From contig NZ_QVLT01000008.1 of assembly GCF_003417065.2 (NCBI RefSeq), positions 91,709 through 155,708 on the forward strand: a DNA stretch of 64,000 nt, written 5' to 3'. Origin of the DNA: Hymenobacter lapidiphilus (lineage in GTDB: Bacteria > Bacteroidota > Bacteroidia > Cytophagales > Hymenobacteraceae). Position numbers and translations under genes: made by a program. Below are positions 45,152 through 54,137 of the stretch, in pieces. The notes below the pieces were generated by a model. It saw nothing but the letters and a program-made list of their open reading frames with translations, ran no database searches and had not been told where the DNA came from. How positions within the stretch are numbered: position 1 is the stretch's first letter; the number at the start of each line of letters is the position of its first letter.

Positions 45152-46557
45152 TGCCGCCACTAGGTTCCGTTCGCGTTAGCGCCCAACATACCTGCCTGCC
45201 CAACGGAGCCGGGGCGGAGCTGCGCGTAACGGTGCGCACCACTACCTCCCAGGGCTTGGACGCGCCGTTGCTGTTCGTGTCGGTCCTGGGGCCGAACGGA
45301 GCCGAGTACACCGACTCGTTTGCCGGGGCCGCCCACACATTCCGCTTCTCACCTGTAGCCGATGGCGCGTACGCGCTCAGCGCCCGCGACCAAGCCGATA
45401 ACGAGGCCACGGGTAGCTACACCGTTAGCTGCGGCGGAGCCGGCCCGCCCGTGCCGCCCACCAGCTGCGACCTGGTCCTGACGGATGTGGTGACCACCAG
45501 CGCCACCACGGTCGGCGGCACGGGCAACTTTACGGCCGTACTCAACACCAGTGCGCCGCCCGTTACGGCTATCGTAACGCGGCTCTCCGACAACCAGACC
45601 GAGCAGCTGGCCCCCAACTACCCCGCAGGGCCTATCGAGTTCTACCGCGTACCGGTTGACGCCTACCGTTACGTGTTCACCGATGCCGCCCGCTGCACGG
45701 CCACGCTGGAGGTAACCATCACGGAGCCCGCACCCCCGCCGCCGCCTGATCCGAATGAACCAGCCCCGCCCGCCCCGGCCCCGCGCTTTGTGGCCGTGGG
45801 TGGGCTACTGGCCCGCCCGGCGCTGCTCACTACCCCTGTCTTTACCCTGACAGGTGCCCAGGGCCAGCCCCGGCGCGGCCTGCATGTGGAGCTGGAGCTG
45901 AGCCGCGAAGGCAGCCCGGCGCCGTTTGCCCGGCTGCGCAAAACCGTGCGCCAGCTCGATGAGCAGGTCGATGCCGCCGCCCTGCTGGCCACGCTGCTGC
46001 AACCCGGCCAGCCACGCAGCAACCTGCCGGTATTTGGTGACAACGACGTGAGCCAGGCCTTTACTTACCGCTTCCGGGAAGTAGATGCCGAAGCAGCGGG
46101 TGAGTGGCAGCAGGATGCGGGCCGCTACGTGGCCGTGCTGGCCGCGTTGCCCCCGCTGGTGGAAGAAGACGACTACCTGGCGGGCTACCTGAGCTTCTCG
46201 GCCTTTCCCAGTGGCCAGCTGGTACAGCAGGTGGGCTACGGACTGGAGCTAACAGCCTGGCTGCCCGGGGCGCGCATCGGCGAGTGGTGGGCCGAGCTGC
46301 GCTACCTCGACCAATCAGGCAGTGAGGTAAGCATCGTAACACGCCCCATCCCGGCCTACGTGCCCGCCGGGGTGCTCAGAGTGGCGCTGCCGGCCCGCCC
46401 GCCGGTGTGCGCCGCCTCAGTCGAGTTTCGGCTGACCGATACCAACCGCGCTTATGAGGGCACTTGCCCCGATGGCCAGCCGACGACTACGCCGCCTCCA
46501 ACTGGTGGGCCGCATGACTTCAACATTCTCGACTTCACTGACCCAGACTTCTTATAA
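45151..46557 (+). CDS. Phage tail/fibre-associated protein
   Basis: The 468-residue protein begins with Ig-like beta segments (GAELRVTVRTTTSQGLD; TTSATTVGGTGNFTAVLN), has a Pro-rich spacer (EPAPPPPPDPNEPAPPAPAP, about 191-210) and a large beta-rich C-terminal half. It precedes further fibre-like genes and is probably exposed on the virion. No catalytic motif is seen. Confidence 0.55.
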   Translation: MPPLGSVRVSAQHTCLPNGAGAELRVTVRTTTSQGLDAPLLFVSVLGPNGAEYTDSFAGAAHTFRFSPVADGAYALSARDQADNEATGSYTVSCGGAGPPVPPTSCDLVLTDVVTTSATTVGGTGNFTAVLNTSAPPVTAIVTRLSDNQTEQLAPNYPAGPIEFYRVPVDAYRYVFTDAARCTATLEVTITEPAPPPPPDPNEPAPPAPAPRFVAVGGLLARPALLTTPVFTLTGAQGQPRRGLHVELELSREGSPAPFARLRKTVRQLDEQVDAAALLATLLQPGQPRSNLPVFGDNDVSQAFTYRFREVDAEAAGEWQQDAGRYVAVLAALPPLVEEDDYLAGYLSFSAFPSGQLVQQVGYGLELTAWLPGARIGEWWAELRYLDQSGSEVSIVTRPIPAYVPAGVLRVALPARPPVCAASVEFRLTDTNRAYEGTCPDGQPTTTPPPTGGPHDFNILDFTDPDFL

Positions 46558-46559
46558 CC

Positions 46560-47671
46560 ATGGCAACCAGAACCCAATCCCTGGCCGCGCTCGATACGCT
46601 GAGCCAGCAGATAGAAGCCGCTTTGCAGCCCGGCGCCAACCTGCCCGGCCCTGCGCTGGCCCAGCTGCTGGTGCGCACGGTCGCCGAAATTAAGGGCGAA
46701 GTCGCCCGCGGCGGGCAGCAGCGCTACGGCGCGGGTGTACCGGCGGCCTCGCTCGGCCTCGATGGCGACGTGTACACCAACACGGCCAACGGCTATGAGT
46801 ACGCGAAGGTGGCCGGAGCCTGGGTGTTTCAGCTCAACAAGAAGGGGGCGGCGGCCACTGCTCCCCAGAAAGGGGTGGACTACTTCGATGGCGTGGACGG
46901 GGCCGATGGCAATGCGATTTTTGATAAAGCCTTTGCGCCGCCAGTGGGTCTTTCAGCCGGGGGGCAGGAGCAGCAGGCCGCCAATTACCAGGAGGGCGAC
47001 CAGTGGTTCCACACCAAGGGCCTGGCCAGCTACGACCGCTACGCCTTCCTGGAAGGGCAGTGGCGGCTGGTTTTTCGGAAAGCTGAGGGAGCCACGACGC
47101 CCCCGCCCTCAGCTACCCTAGCTGCGGGCCTGACCATCTCGGCCGCCTCAGCTACGGTGGGCGGCACGGGCATCACTTACGCGGCTACGGCCAGCGGCGG
47201 CACCGGGCCTTACAGCTACCTGGTGCAGGCCACCAACGCCAATACGGGCGGCGTACTCAGTATTGGCCCGGCGGCTTCCGGCAGCTGGAGCCCGCCTGCC
47301 GCTGGCTCCTACGATATTACGGCCACGGTTACTGACAGCGCCGGGGCTTCGAAAGTATCGGCCGTGCGGCGTGTGGAGGTGACGGCGCCGGTGGGGGCAC
47401 CACTCCACCGGCCACGGTCTACGACAACACGGTAACTGCCGGCAATACGGTGAAGGGTGTTACGCTTGGAGCGCAACCCGGCGACACGCTGGAGTTCAAC
47501 AACTTCACCGGCCCCGACAACAGCCCGGCCGTGATGGAACTGTGGCTCAACAACGAGCAGCTGGCGCAGGTGCCTTACGATAACTACTACACCGGCAAGC
47601 CCTTCCGCTACACTCGCAGCGGTGGGCAGTCCTATACCAAAAACTTCGCGGCCGGCCGCATAGACCTCTAA
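46560..47671 (+). pseudogene. Phage fibre-like protein split by a frameshift
   Basis: The first frame (46560-47435) has a helical N-terminus, a G-D-G-x-Y-rich centre (GVDYFDGVDGADGNAIF) and an Ig-like domain (LTISAASATVGGTGITY). It shifts at the G5 run at 47393-47397. Adding one G gives VTAPVGGTTPPATVYDNTV and continues to 47671, with a C-terminal beta-sandwich-like domain (TLGAQPGDTLEFNNF ... QVPYDNYYTGKPFRYTRS). The intact protein would be about 370 residues. It is probably a receptor-binding or fibre protein. Confidence 0.6.
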
Positions 47672-47676
47672 CCGAC

Positions 47677-48189
47677 ATGGCAAACGAAATAACAGAAATC
47701 GGCCAGATCGTTACCTACGGCGGCCAACAGCTGACGCTCACCGGCTCGGTGCTGGCCTCGCAGCTTACCTCACTGCTGACCCGCGAAGGGTCGGGCGGCG
47801 CACGCGGCTGGCGCATTTTCGATCCGGCCAAAGCTGAGTTTCTCAGCAGCAAGAAAATCCTGAACCCCGGCGACATCGTGCTGGTGAATGCCAAGACGGT
47901 GCCGATGAACTTCACGGTACAGAGCAGTGGTGGTGGTGGTGGATCGGATATAATCATCCTCAGCGGACCGGCTGCCGACATCACTGAATTTGAGGAACTG
48001 TTCACCGCGACATCGGCCGCTGCGCCCGCCATTTTCTTTAGCTCCGGAGCCGGCAGCGTGCAGTATTCTGTCAACAACGGCAGCAGCTGGGCCGCGCTGC
48101 CGGCTTCCATTCCGGCCAATACCCCCTTCCGGCTGCGCGTGCAACACAGCGCCGCTTTCTCTGCTTCCATCACCCTGACCTACGCATAA
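47677..48189 (+). CDS. Phage tail-associated protein, 170 residues
   Basis: The N-terminal half is small-domain like (ITEIGQIVTYGGQQLTLTGSVLASQ), followed by a Gly-rich hinge (SSGGGGGSD) and a beta-rich C-terminus (PAIFFSSGAGSVQYSVNNGSSW). It lies between two fibre genes and precedes the tailspike by 1 base, so it may be a spike adaptor. No family is recognised. Confidence 0.5.
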   Translation: MANEITEIGQIVTYGGQQLTLTGSVLASQLTSLLTREGSGGARGWRIFDPAKAEFLSSKKILNPGDIVLVNAKTVPMNFTVQSSGGGGGSDIIILSGPAADITEFEELFTATSAAAPAIFFSSGAGSVQYSVNNGSSWAALPASIPANTPFRLRVQHSAAFSASITLTYA

Positions 48190-48190
48190 T

Positions 48191-50341
48191 ATGGCGACTA
48201 TCCTTGCAACCCGGAAAACGAGCACCGGCTCCAGCTCCCCCCGCGTGCTCTACACCTCCGCCGCCGGGGCCGTATCGGATGCCGACCTGGCAATGGCAAC
48301 CACCAGCACCAACGCCAATACCACCGACAACACGGCTGTACTGCAAGCCCTGATTGACCAGGCTTCCACCACGGGGGCTAAAATCATTTGGGACGGTAAG
48401 TATGCCCACAGCGGCCTGCTGCTCAAATCCAACGTGCATATCGAGGTATTGCCCGGTATGGGCTGCTGGCTGCGTACCGGGGCCAACAAGCCGATATTTC
48501 GCACCGTTCGCTCGTTTGCCGTGCCCCTGACGTTTAACGTACGGATTTCGGGCATGATTGCCCACGGCAACCCCGGCGGGCAGACCGGCCGGGGTACGCC
48601 GCAATTCGGCCTGAATACCGCGTACTCCATCTATGGGGTGCAGAACTTTATTCTGGAGAACTTTACTACCCTTGCCCACCGCACCTATGCCTTTCATGGG
48701 ATGGGCATTCGTAATGGCATTGTCCGCAACGGCGTGACGGACTACGGTGCCGTGAAATGGGAGAACCAGGACGGTATTCACTTCGACGGGTATTGCCGTG
48801 ATTGCCTGGGAGAAAACCTGACGCTGACCACTGAAGACGATGCCATTACCTGCAACGCCGACGATGGTTACCGTGCGCCAGGGTGGGGCGAAGGCTGGTG
48901 TGGTGATTTCTATTACCGAGACGAGGAGCCCGGCGGCCCGGCCAATGGTATTACGTTTCGCAACATCAACATTCAGGCGTTCCGGTGCGGTGCCCGCATC
49001 CTGAGCGCGGGCAGCAGGGTAGATAATATACTGTTGGAAAACATCTACGGCAATACCTCCGAAATGGGCCTCGTGGTAGATTCTTACCAGGGCTTCGGCG
49101 GGGTAAGCGTACCGGGCACCGGCAACATCGGCCGCATTACGGTGCGGGACTGGAGCCTGAACGTAGCCCGCCGCGTGGGCAGCTTCTCCAAGCCGGCCAA
49201 CACGCAATTCGGCTGCGACATTGAGCAGCTGGTAATTGAGAACTGGCGGCGCACGCTCTTTGACACGGACGAATATCCGACGCTGTATTTCTACACCGGC
49301 AACATCAAGAACGTGCAGGTGCGCGGCTACGTGCAGCGCAATGCGGTCAACAACATTGCTACTCCGTTTATCAAAAATGACGGGGCCACCATCGGCAACA
49401 TTTCCATTGACGGGGCCATCGTGGAGCGGACGGGTACGACCAATTTCTCGCCCGTTTTCAAGCAGACGGCCGGCTCTTTTGGCGTGCTGAGCCTGCGTGG
49501 CATCATCGGCAAGAACATTCACAACATCATAGAAATCGCAGCCGGCACGGCCGGCATTGTCAAAGTGGCGGACGTGACGCACACCGGCAGCACGGAGTTT
49601 TCCTTCTTCTCTGCCGTGCCGGTGCCGGTGCTGGTGGCCAGCAATGTGTACCCGGCCACGGCCGCGCTCATTAACTCTGCCACCAATTTCGCCAACAAGG
49701 CGGGCGACGCCTTCGGCTCCACGACCACGACCCCGCCGCCAACCGACCCCGGCGGCACCCCGAACTCGACGCCGATTTGGGTGGACGACTTCGCCACCGC
49801 AACGAAGGACGCACGGTGGACGGAGCAATATTTCGACAAGCCGCAAACCGGCACCCGCATACAGCAGAATGGCCGCCTGGAGTTAACGCCGCTGGCCAAC
49901 GCGGAAAGTTTCGCGGCCTACACCGAGGCGGCGGCGCAGAGCTTTTCCAACGGCGCGCTTCAAGTTGAAGTGGTTACGGCTCCCGCCGCGCCAACTCAAT
50001 TCAATACCGAAATGGGCATCGGAATTGACACACTGAACCGTGCCCGGTGGGTAACGGAAGCGGGGGTGCTGTATGCTCAGACCGTTTCGCCCAACGGCAA
50101 TACCGGCGAAAGCCTCCCCTACGATGCTGTGGCGCACCGCCACTGGCGCATTCGCCATAGCTCCACTACGAACCTGCTCTACTGGGAAACCAGCCCGGAT
50201 GGGGTGGCCTGGGTATCACGGTTTAATGCCGCGCCGCCATTCCCCGTCACGGGGCTGATTAAAACTTTTATCGGGGGATACCTGCCGACCACGGCCACGG
50301 CCACGGCCACGGCCGTGTTCGACAACGCAAAACGGTTTTAA
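48191..50341 (+). CDS. Beta-helix tailspike with C-terminal lectin-like domain
   Basis: The 716-residue protein has a right-handed beta-helix body (about 30-510), with repeated strand turns such as VHIEVLPGMGCWLRTG, NFILENFTTLAHRTYAFHG, ENQDGIHFDGYCRDCLGENLTL and ITFRNINIQAFRCG, in the style of pectate lyase and glycosidase tailspikes. A Pro/Thr hinge (TTTTPPPTDPGGTPNSTP) leads to a jelly-roll domain (about 535-716) of the laminin-G or DUF1349 style. It would bind and perhaps cleave surface polysaccharide. A short GGCCAC tandem repeat lies at its 3' end (about 50290-50315). Confidence 0.8.
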   Translation: MATILATRKTSTGSSSPRVLYTSAAGAVSDADLAMATTSTNANTTDNTAVLQALIDQASTTGAKIIWDGKYAHSGLLLKSNVHIEVLPGMGCWLRTGANKPIFRTVRSFAVPLTFNVRISGMIAHGNPGGQTGRGTPQFGLNTAYSIYGVQNFILENFTTLAHRTYAFHGMGIRNGIVRNGVTDYGAVKWENQDGIHFDGYCRDCLGENLTLTTEDDAITCNADDGYRAPGWGEGWCGDFYYRDEEPGGPANGITFRNINIQAFRCGARILSAGSRVDNILLENIYGNTSEMGLVVDSYQGFGGVSVPGTGNIGRITVRDWSLNVARRVGSFSKPANTQFGCDIEQLVIENWRRTLFDTDEYPTLYFYTGNIKNVQVRGYVQRNAVNNIATPFIKNDGATIGNISIDGAIVERTGTTNFSPVFKQTAGSFGVLSLRGIIGKNIHNIIEIAAGTAGIVKVADVTHTGSTEFSFFSAVPVPVLVASNVYPATAALINSATNFANKAGDAFGSTTTTPPPTDPGGTPNSTPIWVDDFATATKDARWTEQYFDKPQTGTRIQQNGRLELTPLANAESFAAYTEAAAQSFSNGALQVEVVTAPAAPTQFNTEMGIGIDTLNRARWVTEAGVLYAQTVSPNGNTGESLPYDAVAHRHWRIRHSSTTNLLYWETSPDGVAWVSRFNAAPPFPVTGLIKTFIGGYLPTTATATATAVFDNAKRF

Positions 50342-50373
50342 AAACAAAGCCCGGCCAATCGGCCGGGCTTTTT
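50341..50373. terminator. Bidirectional terminator between tailspike and acyltransferase
   Basis: AAGCCCGGCC (50347-50356) pairs with GGCCGGGCTT (50361-50370), with A-rich and T-rich flanks. Confidence 0.88.
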
Positions 50374-51502
50374 ATGCAGTTGCTAACGCCTTAGCCTTGG
50401 GCCGTGCACGAAGCTTTTGTTGAAGGGGCTCTTCCAGAAGCCGGTATACGGCAATGGAAAGAAACACCATCAGCGGAAAAAACAGAATAGGGCTGTCCGT
50501 TATGTGGCGCTTGATTAAGGTTGCAAAGATGCCAAAGTGAAGAAGGTAGAAAGCATAGGAACTTTTGCCTAGCAAAATCATCAGACGGGTTTCAAGCATG
50601 TTCCGCAGCCATGTCTGTTCCGTTATCAGGCCGCGAAACAGTGATACTATTCCTATCGGCAACAAGAAGTTGTTGAACAGGATACCGCCTGAGCTATACG
50701 CCTCCGGGGTTGGAGGCGTGGGATTCACAAACGTGCCCGCTACTACGCAGGCAGCTATCCAGGCAATACCGCCCCAAGTGTAGAAGCCGCCCCGGCCAGA
50801 TTGGTTAGCGTTTCGCTGCAGGAACACAGCTAAGCCGATACCATACAGAAACTCCATGCACCGTCCGAAAAACGTGTAGGTAAGCATGAAATTAAAGCTG
50901 TTGAAGAACCCCAACTTGTGTGGGACCAGCAGTACGATAGCGCAACCAGTGGCTAGCAGGGTAACCCCATACGCAGCTAAGAGCCCATACCTTTTCGTGC
51001 TTCGTGCTAGGCCTATGAGTAGTAGAGGTGCTAGGACATAAAAGCATTCCTCCACCGTAAGCGTCCAGCCCTGGGCAATGCCCGTAAACACAAAAGGATA
51101 GAAAAACGCCTTTGTAAGTGTGAAATTCAACCCAGCAACTAACACCATGTCTTGAGTAGTATAGCCCGCCCAACGTCCGATCAGGTCGTAGTCAGGACGC
51201 AGGTAGAGCACCACGAACGTAGCCAGGGTCACCAGAAAGTACACTGGATAGATGCGCGCGAAGCGGTTGCGGATATAATTGAATAGCCAGCCGGCCGTCA
51301 ATTCCACCCGCTGCCCATAATTGGTGGCAATTAAGAATCCACTCAGCACAAAGAAGGCAGTAACGCCACTGTTGCCTTCTCGCAGGAGAAGACCGAGCCA
51401 ACTGGCTTCTGCAAATGGGTTATAGTGAGTGAGAAAGACGGTATAAGCCGCGAGGGCACGGATACCAGTAAGGGCTGGGAAATATTGTTTGCTAGACGAC
51501 AT
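50372..51502 (-). CDS. Acyltransferase 3 family membrane protein (cargo gene)
   Basis: The 376-residue protein is an OafA-type acyltransferase with about ten membrane segments. Family features visible are the opening PALTGIRALAAYTVFLTHYNPF, the FVLSGFLI block, RNRFARIYPVY and the TLTVEECFYVLAPLLL motif. It would transfer acetyl or similar groups to surface polysaccharide. It is inserted on the opposite strand between the tailspike and tail genes, behind its own terminator, as expected of a prophage conversion gene. Its GC content is clearly lower than the flanking phage genes. Confidence 0.88.
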   Translation of the reverse strand: MSSSKQYFPALTGIRALAAYTVFLTHYNPFAEASWLGLLLREGNSGVTAFFVLSGFLIATNYGQRVELTAGWLFNYIRNRFARIYPVYFLVTLATFVVLYLRPDYDLIGRWAGYTTQDMVLVAGLNFTLTKAFFYPFVFTGIAQGWTLTVEECFYVLAPLLLIGLARSTKRYGLLAAYGVTLLATGCAIVLLVPHKLGFFNSFNFMLTYTFFGRCMEFLYGIGLAVFLQRNANQSGRGGFYTWGGIAWIAACVVAGTFVNPTPPTPEAYSSGGILFNNFLLPIGIVSLFRGLITEQTWLRNMLETRLMILLGKSSYAFYLLHFGIFATLIKRHITDSPILFFPLMVFLSIAVYRLLEEPLQQKLRARPKAKALATA

Positions 51503-51665
51503 AAGGCCGCAAACCTACCAACTTCCGCCCACAAAGCCCCGCGCCCCACCGGCCGGGGCATTTTGCTGCCCACCCACCAACCCAGCGGCGGTTTGCCCCA
51601 GCTTCCCGGCGTTTCGGCCCTACCCCGGTTGCTCCCCATTTTCCACCGTGGCACCTTCGCCTACG

Positions 51666-52085
51666 ATGGAATACACCGCCCCCTACACCGTCCGCCTCGA
51701 CCACTGCCCTGCCCCCGGCATCTACCTGCGCTGGCTCTCGCCCTTGGGGGCCTGGGATGGCTGGCTCTTCGATGGGGACTTCGACGACGCCAAAATGCCC
51801 GAGGCGGGCAGCGTATTCCGGCCCGCAGCTTCCGCAGCGCCCCAAGTGCTGCAGCGGCCCGGTGGCGCCCGCCAACTGCTACGGGCGGGCGACCTGAGCC
51901 CGGCTCAGCATGAGGCATTAACCAGCATCATGACCTCTCCGCAGGTATTCGTGCAGGCTGCCAGTGGCCGGCTAACTCCGGTAACCGTGGTACCCGTTAC
52001 CACCGGCCGCACCAGCTCCGACACCCGCACCACCTTCGACGTGGAAATCGAGCTGCCCACGCCCAACGCCCTGACCCGCGCCTAA
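51666..52085 (+). CDS. Phage tail-associated protein, 139 residues
   Basis: ATG 51666 is chosen because it begins a clean domain (MEYTAPYTVRLDHCPAPGIYLRWLSPLGAWDGWLF); the frame is open further upstream. Mixed beta character with no family recognised. Its stop overlaps the start of the next gene (TAATG), so the two are coupled. Confidence 0.6.
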   Translation: MEYTAPYTVRLDHCPAPGIYLRWLSPLGAWDGWLFDGDFDDAKMPEAGSVFRPAASAAPQVLQRPGGARQLLRAGDLSPAQHEALTSIMTSPQVFVQAASGRLTPVTVVPVTTGRTSSDTRTTFDVEIELPTPNALTRA

Positions 52086-54133
52086 TGTCCAGCCCTGCAC
52101 TCATACTGGCTGATGGAGGCCGCCTGCCGCTGGCGGACGGGCAGCGCGTGGCCCTGACCATCCAAGACAACAACATCCTGCAGCCCGCCTCCGTGCAGGC
52201 CGCCTACTCCAACACGCTCACGCTGGCCGATGCGCCGCCGGTGCGCGCGGCCCTGGCCCAGGCCCAGCATGGCCCGGCCCTGACGGTTGCGCCCTACCAG
52301 CGCCTGGCATGCGCAGTCGAGGCCGGCGGACTGGAAGTGCTGCCCGGGGCGACAGCCTACGTGGAGGCGCACACGGCCGGCGAAGGCTTCGAGTGTCAGG
52401 TGGTGGGCGGCAACCAGGACCTGTACAGCGCCCTGGAAGGCAAGAAGCTGCGGGAGCTGCAGTTCCCGGCCAGCACCGCGCACGAATGGACCCGCACCAA
52501 CGCCGCTATCGGCTCGGGCCGACTCGACTGGCGCCAGGGCTACGTGTACGAGCTGCACGACCGGGGCAAGGGCGGGCCGGAAGAAGGCGCACGGGTGCAT
52601 ATCTACGAGGAGCTGGTATTGGCTTCGGTGTACGCCCGGGCCGCGTGGGAGCAAATCTTCACCGAAGCCGGCCGCCAATGGTCGGGCCCCATGCCCGAAC
52701 TATTTGACCGGCTCACGCTGCCCACGGTGGCGGGCGCGGCCTACTCCGAAGCTTTCCGCAACGCCCGGCGGCTGGTGGCCGGCATCGGGGGCAATCGCGG
52801 CGAGTATGGCCGCGCCTACGAAGGCCGGCCCGAGTTGATGCGCACCGTGCCTTACGACACGACGCCGACTGAAACGGGCTTTCTGGCCCCGTCTGAGTCG
52901 CTGGTATGGAACCCGGTAACGCACTCTTGGCGGGCCAAAGAAGCCTGCTACGTCAGCGTGGATGCCAGTCTGAACGTGGAACTGAGCAGCCCCTTTGGTT
53001 CGGCCAAAGCCCAGCTGTTTGCGCTGGTAAACGGTAAGCAAGTCAGCAAACAGGTCGAGGGCCAGCCCGTACCTGTGGCTGGGCCGGCGGCCGAAAGCAA
53101 GAAGGGCGCCGACTCCACTTACGTCACGGCCACGCTCAACGAGAGCCGCCTGCTGCTGGCCAGGGGCGACGAGCTCAGTATCCGCGTGCGCCTGAACCCC
53201 GCGCAAAAGGGCTTTGGGGGTAGCCAGAAGTGGGGCTACGAGATGTTCGCTTTCCGGGTGATTACCGTCGCCGGCAACACGCTGCCGCTCGACAAGTTCA
53301 GTGTCACGGTGCTGGCCGACTTCCCGCCCGGCGGGCTGGTGCGGCTGGCCGACCTGCTGCCCGACTGGAGCCAGAAGGACTTTGTGAAGGCCATCATCGG
53401 CCTGTTTGGCCTGACTCAGCAGACCAACGCCTACACCCAGGCCGTGCGGCTGGCGCCCACCGGCCCGGCGCTGGCCCAGAACCTTTCGGGGGCCGCTGAC
53501 TGGAGCGGGAAGGTGGATGGCAGTGCGCCCGCCACTCGCAGCTTTCACCTGCCCGACACGGCCCGCCGCAACTTCTTTCGCTGGAAAGAAGATGACACCA
53601 ACCCGGAATCTGCCCAGCAGCTAGGGGATGGTTGCCTCGATTGTCCCGATGCTACGCTCGATGCCGAGCGCGACGCGCTGGTGCTGCCGTGGGCCGCTAC
53701 GACCACCGGCACCAACGGGCTGCCGCTGCTGCCCACCTTCGCCCGGCAACTGGGCACGCCGTCGCTCACGCCCACCTACGAGAAGCGCACGCCCCAGCCC
53801 CGGCTGCTGGCCCGTACTGGCCGCACCCGCCGGGTGCTGCTCACCGACGATACGGGCAGCAGCACCGTCATCTTCCCCATCTCTGATTTTGCAGGCCTCG
53901 ACTTTGCCGTCGACCTGCTGCCCGCCTACTATACCCACCTGCGGGCCGCTTACGCCCGACCCCTGGTGCTCAGGCCCCTGGTGCGGCTGAATGGAGCCGA
54001 GGTGGCCGCCTTCGACCAGCTGCGGCCGGTGTGGCTGGAAAGAGAGGGCAGCTATTTCTACTGTAATAAAATCGACGGTTGGGAGGCGGATGCCGCCTCT
54101 ACCCGCGTCGAGCTGCTGCGCTTAACCTACTAG
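52085..54133 (+). CDS. Large phage tail protein, probable distal tail or baseplate hub
   Basis: The 682-residue protein has a DGGRLPLADGQRVALTIQDN opening, a set of beta-rich domains, and a C-terminal part with EVAAFDQLRPVWLEREGSYFYCNKIDGWEAD. Long beta-rich proteins with this opening lie next to tape measure genes in Bacteroidota phages and are read as hub or distal-tail components. The assignment is by position and shape. Confidence 0.55.
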   Translation: MSSPALILADGGRLPLADGQRVALTIQDNNILQPASVQAAYSNTLTLADAPPVRAALAQAQHGPALTVAPYQRLACAVEAGGLEVLPGATAYVEAHTAGEGFECQVVGGNQDLYSALEGKKLRELQFPASTAHEWTRTNAAIGSGRLDWRQGYVYELHDRGKGGPEEGARVHIYEELVLASVYARAAWEQIFTEAGRQWSGPMPELFDRLTLPTVAGAAYSEAFRNARRLVAGIGGNRGEYGRAYEGRPELMRTVPYDTTPTETGFLAPSESLVWNPVTHSWRAKEACYVSVDASLNVELSSPFGSAKAQLFALVNGKQVSKQVEGQPVPVAGPAAESKKGADSTYVTATLNESRLLLARGDELSIRVRLNPAQKGFGGSQKWGYEMFAFRVITVAGNTLPLDKFSVTVLADFPPGGLVRLADLLPDWSQKDFVKAIIGLFGLTQQTNAYTQAVRLAPTGPALAQNLSGAADWSGKVDGSAPATRSFHLPDTARRNFFRWKEDDTNPESAQQLGDGCLDCPDATLDAERDALVLPWAATTTGTNGLPLLPTFARQLGTPSLTPTYEKRTPQPRLLARTGRTRRVLLTDDTGSSTVIFPISDFAGLDFAVDLLPAYYTHLRAAYARPLVLRPLVRLNGAEVAAFDQLRPVWLEREGSYFYCNKIDGWEADAASTRVELLRLTY

Positions 54134-54137
54134 CCCC

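Noticed and set aside
48170..49846. Long antisense frame across the tailspike gene
   Set aside because: The plus frame shows beta-helix repeats and spans the full gene between neighbours; the minus frame is compositional.
50290..50316. GGCCAC tandem repeat at the tailspike 3' end as a phase-variation tract
   Set aside because: It has few units of 6 bases, which keep the frame; length change would add or remove Ala-Thr pairs without switching the gene.
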